Below are positions 8,734-19,319 of a stretch of 64,000 bases of DNA, one piece after another. Under the pieces are notes generated by a model. The model was not told the DNA's origin and did no database searches. It saw only the letters and a program-made list of their open reading frames with translations. Origin of the DNA: Micromonospora citrea (GTDB taxonomy: Bacteria; Actinomycetota; Actinomycetes; Mycobacteriales; Micromonosporaceae); NCBI RefSeq assembly GCF_900090315.1, contig NZ_FMHZ01000002.1:496001-560000 (forward strand), read 5' to 3'. A program made the position numbers and the translations under genes. Each line of letters begins with the position of its first letter. The stretch's first letter is position 1.

Positions 8734-9261
8734 TCAATTTCCCAGCTCACCGACCTGCCGAGCCTGGGCCAGCGCCGTGTCGATGTGCTGTCGGGCTTCG
8801 ATCCCGCGGGTCCGGACGGTCGCCAGGACCTGCAGGACCTGATGCAACCGCGACAGCGTGGGACCAGGCTGTCCTCCCTGCAACGCCGCCGTGATCAGCC
8901 GTCGCGTGTCGTCGACCGCGGATCCGGCCGCAGCGACATGGCTCTCGACGGCGGTCAGCGCGGCCACGACCGGCGCGAGCGCGGCGATCGTGGCCTGCGG
9001 CGACGGCTGCTGCGGCACAGCGCTCAGCGACCGCGACGCCTCACCCAGGACCCCGCCGGCCTGAGCCAGCCGAGACCGAGCCTGCTGGAGCACTTGGCGG
9101 GCGGGAGCCAACCCCGCAGCGATGCCGGCAAAGCCGGAGGCCACCGCCCGAGCGATGATCTGCTCAACCGCATGGTCGACAGCGCCGGCCTCCTGCTGCG
9201 TCCGGTCCACGCCGGCCGTCATCGCCTGTATGTCAGCACCAATGCCGTCGGTCAGCGACAT
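8734..9261 (-). CDS. Helical WXG-like protein, possible export partner of the deaminase (DUF6244-like)
   Basis: A 175-residue, Ala/Gln-rich, nearly all-helical protein (SLTDGIGADIQAMTAG at the start, long Ala-rich helices after). The ATG at 9261 has GGAGGGTGA nine bases upstream and is preferred to a start further out. Such proteins resemble DUF6244 and ESX-type coiled-coil substrates. It is the first gene of a three-gene operon with a deaminase and an Imm1 protein, so it may supply in trans the secretion-recognition function that related toxins carry as a fused N-terminal domain. That role is inference. Confidence 0.7.
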   Translation of the reverse strand: MSLTDGIGADIQAMTAGVDRTQQEAGAVDHAVEQIIARAVASGFAGIAAGLAPARQVLQQARSRLAQAGGVLGEASRSLSAVPQQPSPQATIAALAPVVAALTAVESHVAAAGSAVDDTRRLITAALQGGQPGPTLSRLHQVLQVLATVRTRGIEARQHIDTALAQARQVGELGN

Positions 9262-9379
9262 CGCGTCACCCTCCAGGCTTCGAGTCCACGCAGGGCTGGC
9301 AGCGTAGAGACGAGTGCCAGTGAAGCACAACGAATGCGCAAGACCGCGTCGCTGTTACGGCGGGCGTGCTCGTCCGCCG

Positions 9380-9631
9380 TCACCGGGGCAGGCGGCGGGA
9401 GCAGGGGCCGTCGTGGTCGGCGCGGAGCAGGCAGCGCCGACCACCGGGCATCCGCAGGTCGCAGAAGACCCGGTGACGTACGTGCTGGTTGTCCTCTTCC
9501 GACACGGTAATCTCCCCCGGGTCGGTCTGCGGCAGCACCAGCAGCCAACGGCTGATCACCCGGGCCAGTCGCTGCGCGGCGGGAAGGTCGGCGGCGGCGA
9601 CGGGCAGGTGGACGACGTACCGCTGGGTCAT
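9380..9631 (-). CDS. Small conserved protein following a DivIVA-like gene
   Basis: An 83-residue protein whose ATG overlaps the stop of the upstream gene (ATGA), indicating coupling. Two-part structure: an N-terminal alpha/beta segment (MTQRYVVHLP ... LARVISRWLLVLPQTDP) and a C-terminal Cys/His-containing tail with C..R....RC......HDGPC spacing (CDLR, RRCLLRADHDGPC), which could bind a metal. I recognise no named family. Its constant neighbours here are a DivIVA-like gene and a divergent XRE/DUF397 pair. Confidence 0.65.
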   Translation of the reverse strand: MTQRYVVHLPVAAADLPAAQRLARVISRWLLVLPQTDPGEITVSEEDNQHVRHRVFCDLRMPGGRRCLLRADHDGPCSRRLPR

Positions 9632-9915
9632 GCCTGGTTTCCCCGGTCGGCGCGGGCGCGGGCCTGCTCGGACTGCCAGCGGCGCAGCGCGTCCTTGATG
9701 ACGGCGGTCTCCCGGCGACTGGCGGCCAGGGCGGCGTAGACGGCGGCCATGTCGCCGGCGACGCGGTCGAGGAAGTCGTAGACGTCGGCCGGTTCCAAGC
9801 CGCGGCGTCCGAGCCCGACCGACCTGAAGCGGCGCTCGCGCACCTGCCACGGCAGCAGACTGGTGTACGCCGAGGAGCGGTAGGTCGCTCCCGGTCGCTG
9901 GTTGCGGACGCTCAT
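9628..9915 (-). CDS. DivIVA-domain-like small protein
   Basis: A 95-residue protein starting at the ATG at 9915. Residues 25-60 (VRERRFRSVGLGRRGLEPADVYDFLDRVA) match the DivIVA N-terminal membrane-binding motif (F...GRRG.....V..FL), followed by a coiled coil (YAALAASRRETAVIKDALRRWQSEQARA). DivIVA proteins organise polar growth in actinomycetes; this one is much shorter than true DivIVA/Wag31 and lacks the long C-terminal coiled coil, so it is a small paralogue of unknown role. Confidence 0.75.
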   Translation of the reverse strand: MSVRNQRPGATYRSSAYTSLLPWQVRERRFRSVGLGRRGLEPADVYDFLDRVAGDMAAVYAALAASRRETAVIKDALRRWQSEQARARADRGNQA

Positions 9916-10097
9916 CTGCCGCCTGCCTCTCCCTCGTGGACTGGAAGGGGCGGCCCGTCCGCCCTCCCCGCACGCACGGGCCACCCCGCCCTGCCGCCGC
10001 AACTTCGATCAGCGGTACGACGCCAGAGCCTGTGGTCATCCTGTGACGGCGCGCAGCGCCGAAGCAACGTTCCACACCAGAATTCTTCCCAGAGGTA

Positions 10098-10126
10098 TTG
10101 ACTTTCTTTGCTGCTACCGATAGCTG
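10098..10126 (+). promoter_or_regulatory. Candidate sigma-70-type promoter for the XRE regulator
   Basis: TTGACT is followed after 17 bases by TAGCTG, about 50 bases upstream of the chosen GTG start. The -35 is good and the -10 weak. This stretch is noticeably more AT-rich than its surroundings. Confidence 0.4.
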
Positions 10127-10177
10127 TTACATGACCAGGTGACGCAGTGTTGCGCGACGGAACCAGGGAGTGTCCGG

Positions 10178-11065
10178 GTGACCGAGGATGTCGGATCGAC
10201 CGTGCCGCGCCGGCAACTCGGCCGGCTGCTACGCCAGTACCGCACCGAGGCGGGAGTGACCCTCGACGCCGCCGCCGAGGCCCTCGAATACAGCCGGCAG
10301 AAGATCTGGCGGATCGAATGTGGCATGGGCCCGGTCCGGGTCCTCGACGTCAAGGCGATGTGCGAGCTGTACGGGGTGTCCGCCGAGATGACCGAGGCGA
10401 TGCGCGGGCTCGCCACGGAGACGAAGTCCAAGGGCTGGTGGCACGCGTACGGCGATGCGGTCCCGAGCTGGTTCGAGCTGTACGTCGGCCTGGAATCCGC
10501 CGCCGCCCACCTCCGCCGGTACGACGAGTCGCTGATCCCCGGAATCCTTCAGACCAAGGAGTACGCCCACGCCCTCTACCGTCTTGGCGGGCGGTTGAGC
10601 GACGAGGAGCGCGAACGGGCGGTGCAGGTTCGGCTTCAGCGACAGGCACTTCTCGTCCGACGGCTACCGGCGGCCCCCCGACTTGATGCCGTGCTGTCGG
10701 AGGCGGTGCTCCGACGGGTTCTCGGCGGTCCCGAGGTGATGAGCCTCCAACTCGACCAGCTCATCAAGCTCTCGGGCCTTCCAAACGTGTCAGTCAGGGT
10801 GCTGCCACTGGCGGCGGGTCCTCAGCCCGGCGCGGTAGCCGGGTCCTTCGTCATCCTCGACTTCCCACCGACCAAGGGTGGTCGCGCCGCCCCAGAACCA
10901 TCAGTCGTCTATAGCGAGTCCCTGACAGGAGCGCTCTACCTCGACAAGCCCGACGAGATGGCCGCCTACGACCGCGTCTGGACGGGCCTGGATGCGCTCG
11001 CCCTCGGCGAGGCAGAATCGAGAGACATGATCAAGCGGCTCATCGGGGAGATGCGACATGACTGA
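10178..11065 (+). CDS. XRE-family regulator with DUF5753 (Scr1-type)
   Basis: A 295-residue protein. The GTG at 10178 is placed eight bases after GGGAG; an in-frame GTG at 10139 lacks a binding site. Residues ~10-65 form a helix-turn-helix (LGRLLRQYRTEAGVTLDAAAEAL then YSRQKIWRIECG). The C-terminal ~180 residues are the DUF5753 effector domain (GWWHAY, YDESLIPGILQTKEYA, LSGLPNVSVRVLPL, VYSESLTGALYLD). The following DUF397 gene overlaps by eight bases, the standard pairing in actinomycetes, sometimes regarded as a toxin-antitoxin-like or developmental switch. Target promoters are unknown. Confidence 0.9.
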   Translation: MTEDVGSTVPRRQLGRLLRQYRTEAGVTLDAAAEALEYSRQKIWRIECGMGPVRVLDVKAMCELYGVSAEMTEAMRGLATETKSKGWWHAYGDAVPSWFELYVGLESAAAHLRRYDESLIPGILQTKEYAHALYRLGGRLSDEERERAVQVRLQRQALLVRRLPAAPRLDAVLSEAVLRRVLGGPEVMSLQLDQLIKLSGLPNVSVRVLPLAAGPQPGAVAGSFVILDFPPTKGGRAAPEPSVVYSESLTGALYLDKPDEMAAYDRVWTGLDALALGEAESRDMIKRLIGEMRHD

Positions 11066-11246
11066 CCTGACCGGCGCCGTCTGGCGCAAGAGCACCCGCA
11101 GCGGCGACAACGGCGGCGACTGCGTCGAGGTCGCCACCAACGTCCCTGACATCGTCGCCGTCCGCGACTCGAAGGATCTGTCCGGGCCTGCCCTCACCTT
11201 CTCCCCTGCTGCCTGGGCAGTCTTCGTTGAGGAAACCAAGCGCTGA
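11058..11246 (+). CDS. DUF397 family protein
   Basis: A 62-residue protein with the diagnostic DUF397 pattern: WRKSTRSG, CVEVA, VAVRDSKD and LTFSPAAWAVFVE. Its start overlaps the end of the XRE/DUF5753 gene, so the two are co-translated. DUF397 proteins are small partners of these regulators; some affect antibiotic production or sporulation when altered. No catalytic residues are apparent. Confidence 0.9.
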   Translation: MTDLTGAVWRKSTRSGDNGGDCVEVATNVPDIVAVRDSKDLSGPALTFSPAAWAVFVEETKR

Positions 11247-11267
11247 AAGCCCGACCCCTGCGCCCCT

Positions 11268-11308
11268 CGCGGGAGCGCGCTCTCGGTTGCCGAGGGCGCG
11301 CTCCCGCG
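11268..11308. terminator. Strong bidirectional hairpin terminator
   Basis: A 19-bp inverted repeat (11268-11286 with 11290-11308) with a single G-U type mismatch and a three-base loop. It lies between the convergent DUF397 gene and the type I restriction operon, so it could stop transcription from both sides. No T-tract follows, as is common in high-GC actinomycetes. Confidence 0.8.
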
Positions 11309-11379
11309 ACTCAGGGTGGACGCTCAACAGCGTCAGGTCGGCCCGACGCTTGCTGGGCAAGCGTCGCCCGCTGGCAAAG

Positions 11380-12036
11380 TCATAGGCCGGGACAGCGTCT
11401 CCGCAGGTGATTGCGTCTGTGCCGCATCCAGAAGACGATGTCGAAGATCCGGATGTCGGACACCTGGGCTGGGACATCGGCTTGATTTCGGAGGTTCCGC
11501 AGTCTGTGCGTCAAGCAAAGATCGTCGGCCCGCAGCAGCTCGTGCAACCAGAGCCAGAACCCGGGGCGGCCACGAAGCGCGCAAGCCACGACGTTGTCGT
11601 AGACCGGGATGAGCTTTGGGCGTTTGCGAGCCAGGAGCTTCCCGGCAACCGCCTTCTTCACCCCGCGTTGCTCTGTCAGCAAGTGCCACGCGCGATCTGC
11701 TGGCCCGTCGTCCTCGATGTAGAGCCTCGCCGTGTCGTCGCTTAGACTCACCGCTAGTGGGATCTTGCGAAGCTCGTCGCTTATCCGCTGGCCCAGGTCT
11801 CCTTGGATGAGGTCGAGGGCGACCGCAGTTGGTGCTCGCGCCTCCAACAACTGGATGGCAATCAGATCCTCCGCCGTCACAACGTCCCGATGCAGGGCAT
11901 TGGAGGCAGCACCCAACGCCTCGAAGTGGCTGCCGGTGAACGCGCCAGGCACAAAATAGCGACGTAGATCGGAGACTGAACGCCGGTCGTCGAGCACAGC
12001 AATGATGTCGGGCAGCCCAAGCCAATCTGATGGCAT
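11380..12036 (-). CDS. DUF6308 family protein at the end of the restriction operon
   Basis: A 218-residue soluble protein. Features recalled for DUF6308 are visible: VTAEDLIAIQLLEARAPT, then VAGKLLARKRPKLIPVYDNVV followed by a Trp-rich helix (FWLWLHELL). It starts two bases after the stop of the RAMA-domain gene, so it belongs to the same operon as the type I restriction genes. The biochemical role is unknown; the Lys/Arg-rich LLARKRP loop could contact nucleic acid. Association with restriction loci suggests an accessory defence function, which is inference. Confidence 0.7.
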   Translation of the reverse strand: MPSDWLGLPDIIAVLDDRRSVSDLRRYFVPGAFTGSHFEALGAASNALHRDVVTAEDLIAIQLLEARAPTAVALDLIQGDLGQRISDELRKIPLAVSLSDDTARLYIEDDGPADRAWHLLTEQRGVKKAVAGKLLARKRPKLIPVYDNVVACALRGRPGFWLWLHELLRADDLCLTHRLRNLRNQADVPAQVSDIRIFDIVFWMRHRRNHLRRRCPGL

Positions 12037-12038
12037 TG

Positions 12039-13178
12039 CTACCTCCCCGAGGCGACGCGACGGCGGATCTCCTTGAGCTTCACCACGTCACCCACCAGCG
12101 CATCCTGCGCCTGCCAGAAGTCAAATCCGTCGGTGGCCTTGCGGGCATCGGTGATGTCCTGGCCATGAACTGCGATCTTCACCGCCTCGCCAGCCCGGGA
12201 GGGTGAGTTGCAGATCTCTCCCCGGTATCGGACCCGACCGTCCGCCAACAGCTCCGCCGTGTACTGCTCGCCGAGGTAGCGGCCGAAGAGCGTGGTTCCC
12301 GGCAGCAGCCTTCCGGCTGCGAGAAGGTCTACGAGCTTCAGCCTTCGTTCGTCCGGAGTCACGCGTGGTCCTCGCGTCGAGCTTCTGGTCGCGGGCAACT
12401 GATACACGGGCGTCGGCGGGACTGGTTCGGCTGGCGCCCGCTGAGTCGGAGGCTGGTACGCCTGCGCTGGTGGAGTCTGCCCCTGGGCCGGCGCGGAGAC
12501 AGCCACTGACGTCGGAAAGTCGAAGGTGGCCCGCGCTCGCACGAGGCTTTGGCGGACCTCTTCGCGGCTCAGCTTCGGCATACGGCGGCCAAGCAGGTCC
12601 ACCAGCTCGGGCGCGGGCTCCGAGCCGGCGAACAGGTCCGTCAGTTTGGCGTGGACCTGCCGGTCGACGAAGAAGCTCTTCCACAGCTCCTCGATCCGGT
12701 TGTCCCCCATGTTTTCCTTGCTGAGCAGGCGTAACAGCTCCACTGCCGAGGCAACGTCATCCTCCAACCGGACCGCACGGAAGAGCTTGTCCTCGATTGG
12801 CACCGGGGCATGGGCGTTGTAGACCCGCCACTCCGCGCCATTGGTGAGGGCGACCCACTCCACACCGGCCATCGTCGCGTAGCCGATCGTCTGGTTGGCC
12901 CAGCGCGGATCGTCGAGATTCTCCCCGAGCGCCTTCGCCTCGATGAACAGTCGTGGGGTGCGCAGCAGCAGCAAGGCATAGTCGACCGGATTGTCGTGCT
13001 TGCTCCGCTTGTACTCGTGGTGCACCTCGTCGGGGTCGTAGAGGTCCCAGCCGAGTGCTCCGATGACCGGGGCGATGAGTCCGGCCTTGGTGTTCTGCTC
13101 GTTGATCCGCTGGCCGCGCTGACTAAAACGCCGCTGCCGCTCCACGCACTGCTCGACGACGGCACGCAGATTACTCAT
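12039..13178 (-). CDS. Type I restriction HsdR_N-like nuclease domain fused to RAMA domain
   Basis: A 379-residue protein (ATG at 13178). Residues ~25-130 look like the N-terminal nuclease domain of HsdR: APVIGALGWDLYDPDEVHHEY, VDYALLL and LFIEAKALG, the D...ExK signature of PD-(D/E)xK nucleases. A Pro/Thr-rich linker (residues ~225-270) leads to a C-terminal RAMA domain (KLVDLLAAGRLLPGTTLF, LLADGRVRYRGEICNSPSRAGEAV, DGFDFWQ). RAMA domains are predicted to sense modified DNA or accompany methylases. The fusion suggests a nuclease guided or gated by DNA modification, here inside a type I R-M operon. It lacks the helicase motors of HsdR, so it is an extra component, not a duplicate R subunit. 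Confidence 0.8.
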   Translation of the reverse strand: MSNLRAVVEQCVERQRRFSQRGQRINEQNTKAGLIAPVIGALGWDLYDPDEVHHEYKRSKHDNPVDYALLLLRTPRLFIEAKALGENLDDPRWANQTIGYATMAGVEWVALTNGAEWRVYNAHAPVPIEDKLFRAVRLEDDVASAVELLRLLSKENMGDNRIEELWKSFFVDRQVHAKLTDLFAGSEPAPELVDLLGRRMPKLSREEVRQSLVRARATFDFPTSVAVSAPAQGQTPPAQAYQPPTQRAPAEPVPPTPVYQLPATRSSTRGPRVTPDERRLKLVDLLAAGRLLPGTTLFGRYLGEQYTAELLADGRVRYRGEICNSPSRAGEAVKIAVHGQDITDARKATDGFDFWQAQDALVGDVVKLKEIRRRVASGR

Positions 13179-13296
13179 CGGTGACCGTCCGAGGACCCCA
13201 GCACGCAGTACGGAACGGAGACATCGCCTTTCGTGGGTACGCATCGAATGCGCAATGGGGCATGAGGGGTGCCTCTCGAACGGTGGTGGAGAGTGG

Positions 13297-16200
13297 TCAG
13301 CCTAGCGCCTCGGGTGACCACTCCTCGGCGAAGGTTTCGGTCTGCTGCAGCACTCGTCGGATGGCCTCCTCGGCGGCGTCCGGCGGGTATCCGTGCACGG
13401 CGAGCAGGCGCTTGATGGTGGAGCGCAGCTTGGCGCGTACGTCTTCGCGGGAGGTCCAGTCGACGGTGATGGACCGGCGGACGGACGCCACCAGGTCGCG
13501 GGCGATGCCGGCGAGCTGCCCCTCCCCCATCTCGGCCACGGCCGACTCGTTGTCCGCGACCGCGTCGTAGAAGGCCAGTTCGTCGTCGGTGAGCGCGGGG
13601 CTGAACTGCTGCCCGCGGTTGGCTTCCGCGCTCACCTCCTTCGCCATGGCGACCAGCTCGGCGATGATCTCGGCGGACGTCAGGTTCTGGTTGGTGTAGC
13701 GGCGCATCAGCTCGACCAGGCGCGCGGAGAAGGCTTCCTGGCGCACGATGTTGTGCCGGGTGACCTTCCGCATGGTCTGCTCGATGGCCCGCCGCAGCGC
13801 CTCGATGGCCAGGTTCGGCGTCTTGGAGGCCCGCAACTTCTCCAGGTATGCCTCGTCCAGGTGGGACAGATCGGGCCGGTCGATGCCGGCGGCGGCGTAG
13901 ATGTCGGTGACTCCACCGGCCTCAATGACACCGGCCGTGAGTTCCCGCAGGTAGAGCGCCACCTCGGCGGGAATGGGCATCCCCCGGGACCGGCGGTCCT
14001 CCACGTCGTACTTGGCCATCCAGACGCGTACGGCCTGGAAGAAGGCGATGTCGTCGCGGAGGTCATTGATGTCGCCGCTGCTGGCGCAGAGCGCGTAGAG
14101 CCGGTCGAGCTTGGCGGCGGCCTGCCGGAAGCGTTCGGCGAGGGTCGGCTCGCCCGGCTCGGGCTGATTCTCCGGCAGGCTCGGGTCGCGCAGGTGGTCG
14201 ATGGTGCCGAGGACGGCGTTGGTGAAGGCGTTTTTGGCGCCGGAGTTCAGCACGCCGCGCCAGTCGTACCCGGCCAGGATCGTCCCGCAGAGGACGTCGT
14301 GCAGGTCCCGGACGCTGGCGACCGCCTCGCCGGTGTCCCGACCGACCGGCTTGGTGTCCTGGTCGCTCTTGGTGTATTCGGCGAGCGCCTCGTGCAGGCT
14401 CTGCGTGATCGGGGCATAGCCGACCAGCAGGCCGTCCTGCTTGCCGCGGAAGGTGCGGTTGACGCGGGCGAGCGCCTGCATCAGCGCCGCGCCGCGCATC
14501 GGCTTGTCGAGGTAGAGCGTGTGCAGCGGCGGGGAGTCGAACCCGGTGAGCAGCATGGACTGGACGATGATGAGTTCCAGCTCGTCATCGGGGTTCTTCG
14601 CCCGGTTGCGGATGACCTTGGTCTGGGAGGGCCGCCGCACGTGCTTGCGGATGTGCGGCTCGTCGCCTGGGCCGCCGGTGTAAACGACCTTGATCTTGCC
14701 GAGGTCGTCGGCGTCGGAGTGCCAGCCCTCGGGCAGCCGCGCGATCATCTCGTCGTAGAGCCTCGCGCAGATGTCCCGGGTCGCGCACACGATCATGGCC
14801 TTGCCCGGCCCGCCAATGTACTTGCGCATCTGCTCGGATCGCGCCTGCCAGTGCTCGACCAGGTCGGCGGCCAGGGCCTCCACCCGGTCGGGGGCGCCGT
14901 AGATCGCGTTCATCACCGCGACCGTGCGCTGGATGCGGGCCTTCTCGGCGTCGTCCAGCCCGGCGGTCAGCGTGTCGGCCCGCTCGTCGATCGTTTCCGG
15001 GTCGATGTCGGCCGGCAGGTCAACCGGGATGAGCCGGCTCTCGTGGTAGACGCGGACCGTCGCACCGTCATCGACGGCCCGGGTCAGGTCGTAGATGTCG
15101 ATGTAGTCGCCGAACACGGCCCGGGTGTCACGATCCGCCTCGGAGATCGGCGTGCCGGTGAAGGCGATCAGCGTCGCGTGCGGCAGGGCGTCGCGCAGGT
15201 GCCGGGCGTAGCCGTCGAGGCTGTCGTAGTGACTGCGGTGCGCCTCGTCGACGATCACGATGATGTTGCGCCGGTCCGACAGCAGCGGATGCTTGCGGCC
15301 CGCGTCCCGCTCGTCCCGGGTACGCCCGAACTTCTGCAACGTCGTGAAGACGATGCCGCCGGTGCGCCGGTTGGTCAGCTCGTTGCGCAGGCTTTCCCGG
15401 GTGACCGCCTGCACCGGCCGCTCCGGCAGCAGCTCGCTCGCGGCGAACGCCTCCAGGAGCTGCTCGTCCAGATCGGTGCGGTCGGTGATGACCACGATCG
15501 TCGGATTACCCATACTGGGATGGGTGGCGATCTGGTGGGCGTAGAACTCCATCTCCATCGACTTGCCGGAACCCTGCGTGTGCCAGACGACTCCGGCCTT
15601 GCCGTCGCTGCGGGTCGCCTCGACGGTCTTGCGGACCGCCTTCTCCACCGCGAAATACTGGTGCGGCTTGGCGATGCGTTTGATCGCCCCGCCCCGCGCC
15701 TCGGCGAAGGCGACGTAGCCGTGCAGCAACTCCAGGAACCGGCGCGGGGTGAACAGCCCGAAGAGGGCCAGGTTCAGCGCCAGATCCTCGTCGCTCTTCG
15801 GCGGCTGCGGCACCGGCTCGCCACTGTCGTCGACATTCCACGGCGCGTAGTGCTCCAACGGCGTGAAGGCCGTGCCGTAGCGAGCGGTGATCCCGTCAGA
15901 CACCACACAGACGACGTTGGCCCGAAACGCCAGCGGCAGTTCCTCGACGTAGGTGCCGACCTGCCGATGGGCACCCCGCAGATCGGCGTACGCGTCGCCG
16001 GCCTTCTTCAGCTCGATCAGCCCGACCGGCAGGCCGTTGAGGTAGCAGACGACGTCGAACCGACGCTTGTGGTCGCCCTCGGTGACGGTCACCTGGTTGG
16101 CAACCAGGTAGTCGTTGGCCGCCTCATCCCGGAAGTCGACCAGTCGGATGGTCGGGTTGTGCTCAGCCCCGTGCTGGTCGGTGTAGACGATTGACCGGAT

Positions 16201-16506
16201 GCCCTTGACCATCAGCTCGTGCAGCCGCCGGTTCTCGGCGACGGCGTCCCGCGACCGGGCGCTGAGCACCTGGGCGACCGCCTCGTCGACCTGGGCGGGC
16301 GGAAGCTGCGGGTTGAGCCGGGCGACGGCGTCACGCAGCCGGCTGGGCAGGAGCAGTTCCGCCCACGACTCACGCTCCCCGGTCCCCGGCGCGATCGACG
16401 ATCCGGATACGGGCTCCCAGCCCAACTCGGCCAAGGCATCGAGCGCAAGCGCCTCCCACTGCGCCTCGGTCATGTCGCGCCTAAAAGGTAGCCGGTTCGC
16501 GCTCAT
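13297..16506 (-). CDS. hsdR: Type I restriction endonuclease R subunit
   Basis: A 1,069-residue protein of normal HsdR length. The N-terminal nuclease site is intact (RRFDVVCYLNG, Asp151; GLIELKK, Glu165-x-Lys167). The superfamily-2 translocase motor follows: Walker A WHTQGSGKSMEMEF (~310-320), DEAH box VDEAHRS (~418), FTGTP, and motif VI ALARVNRTFRG. A helical C-terminal region would bind HsdM/HsdS. With HsdM and HsdS it should form the complex that translocates DNA and cleaves foreign DNA away from an unmethylated site. The ATG overlaps the hsdS stop by four bases; a 118-bp gap separates it from the RAMA-domain gene. Confidence 0.96.
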   Translation of the reverse strand: MSANRLPFRRDMTEAQWEALALDALAELGWEPVSGSSIAPGTGERESWAELLLPSRLRDAVARLNPQLPPAQVDEAVAQVLSARSRDAVAENRRLHELMVKGIRSIVYTDQHGAEHNPTIRLVDFRDEAANDYLVANQVTVTEGDHKRRFDVVCYLNGLPVGLIELKKAGDAYADLRGAHRQVGTYVEELPLAFRANVVCVVSDGITARYGTAFTPLEHYAPWNVDDSGEPVPQPPKSDEDLALNLALFGLFTPRRFLELLHGYVAFAEARGGAIKRIAKPHQYFAVEKAVRKTVEATRSDGKAGVVWHTQGSGKSMEMEFYAHQIATHPSMGNPTIVVITDRTDLDEQLLEAFAASELLPERPVQAVTRESLRNELTNRRTGGIVFTTLQKFGRTRDERDAGRKHPLLSDRRNIIVIVDEAHRSHYDSLDGYARHLRDALPHATLIAFTGTPISEADRDTRAVFGDYIDIYDLTRAVDDGATVRVYHESRLIPVDLPADIDPETIDERADTLTAGLDDAEKARIQRTVAVMNAIYGAPDRVEALAADLVEHWQARSEQMRKYIGGPGKAMIVCATRDICARLYDEMIARLPEGWHSDADDLGKIKVVYTGGPGDEPHIRKHVRRPSQTKVIRNRAKNPDDELELIIVQSMLLTGFDSPPLHTLYLDKPMRGAALMQALARVNRTFRGKQDGLLVGYAPITQSLHEALAEYTKSDQDTKPVGRDTGEAVASVRDLHDVLCGTILAGYDWRGVLNSGAKNAFTNAVLGTIDHLRDPSLPENQPEPGEPTLAERFRQAAAKLDRLYALCASSGDINDLRDDIAFFQAVRVWMAKYDVEDRRSRGMPIPAEVALYLRELTAGVIEAGGVTDIYAAAGIDRPDLSHLDEAYLEKLRASKTPNLAIEALRRAIEQTMRKVTRHNIVRQEAFSARLVELMRRYTNQNLTSAEIIAELVAMAKEVSAEANRGQQFSPALTDDELAFYDAVADNESAVAEMGEGQLAGIARDLVASVRRSITVDWTSREDVRAKLRSTIKRLLAVHGYPPDAAEEAIRRVLQQTETFAEEWSPEALG

Positions 16507-17661
16507 GTCGCGTCCTCCACCGCCTTCTCGGCGTCCCGCACTCGAATCGCACCTGACATTAGCCCCGGAAGCAGTGCATCACGCAGTTCTGCAAGCGTGT
16601 GACTTTCGGCGCTCCTCGATTCGGCCAAGGCAAAGAGTTCGCGAAGTTGCGACTCTAGCTGCGGCGCGAGGCTTTCACTTGGGAGCGCAAGGGGCAGTTT
16701 CTTTAGATTGCCCATACTCAGCTTTGGCTGCACTGCTCCCGTCACAAGGGGTCTAACGTCAGCAAGCCTAAGCGCCACAAGCAAGATCTCGTTCGAGATT
16801 GAATTGCCCGTCAACACGTGCGCATGGTTGTTAACCCAAAATGCTCCACGCACATCATGAACAACCGGAGTGCCGTCACCCGAAACGACACTTCCATCTT
16901 CACCAACGAGGACGTAGTGCCCATCAAAGATGAACTGTCCGACGTGATCCACGATGCCGTTCGCGCCGTAATAGGGATATCGACCGGGCATCTCAGAACG
17001 CTGTTTTGACGAGAGGGGGATACGGTGCCGATTGTGAAACTCCGCAACGTCTCCGACCAATACCAGGCGAGGCGCTGCTGCCGTCGTCAAAGCGAACTGC
17101 GCCTCCGCGAGCTCAGCGGCATTTCGAGCTATCCGCTCGTTAACCTCGATCTTTTCGTCGAGCGCTCCAAGCACCTCTACTACCGCCCGTTGATCAGAGA
17201 ACGACGGGAGAGATATCCGAAGAGACCGAATGTCAGCAAGGTTAATGTAATCCGCCATGTCCGTCTGACTCTTCCGCGACCCGGCCTGGGACCAAAAGAA
17301 GTCGCTTCTGAACCAGTAGTACAGGTAGCGCGCATCCAAGGGCGAGTCGGGATCGACGCGGAAATAACAGAGTTGCGGACTGTAGACGAATTCCGATGAA
17401 CTGTCGGGAATTATGGCAACCCGACCAACAGTCCCTTTCGTTGTAAGAACAACGTCACCCGGCCGAGAAATTTTGGCTCCCATCGCTCGCCGGTATGCAT
17501 CGCTGACATAGTCCTCGAAGGCAGGCAAGATTTTTCCATCAAGAACCTCCGCAACACGGAGAATCGGCAAGCCGGGGCGCCCATGCTCGGAGCGCTTTGT
17601 GCGGTAGCCATCGCCTAATTCCAAGTAACCAGCAGCGACGAGAGCACCAAGTGTCGTGGAC

Positions 17662-17669
<8 letters not shown>
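16503..17669 (-). CDS. hsdS: Type I restriction specificity subunit
   Basis: A 388-residue protein, normal for HsdS. Two target-recognition domains are separated by conserved helices: the first repeat ends with [32 protein letters not shown], and the second ends with a matching coiled coil ([36 protein letters not shown]). These helices set the spacing of the bipartite recognition sequence. The ATG at 17669 overlaps the hsdM stop by eight bases. Local GC is lower than in hsdM and hsdR, especially in the first recognition domain, as expected where specificity domains are exchanged by recombination. The target sequence cannot be read from the gene. Confidence 0.93.
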
Positions 17670-19275
<1,606 letters not shown>

Positions 19276-19319
19276 GGTGCTCCTCGTATCCGTATCTGCG
19301 GTGCGGTCAGTCTTGCTGG

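Noticed and set aside
13393..16194. A 933-codon open frame on the plus strand opposite hsdR
   Set aside because: It is exactly antisense to a convincing hsdR; its Val/Gly/Asp/Arg-rich composition and lack of any motif are typical of high-GC shadow frames.
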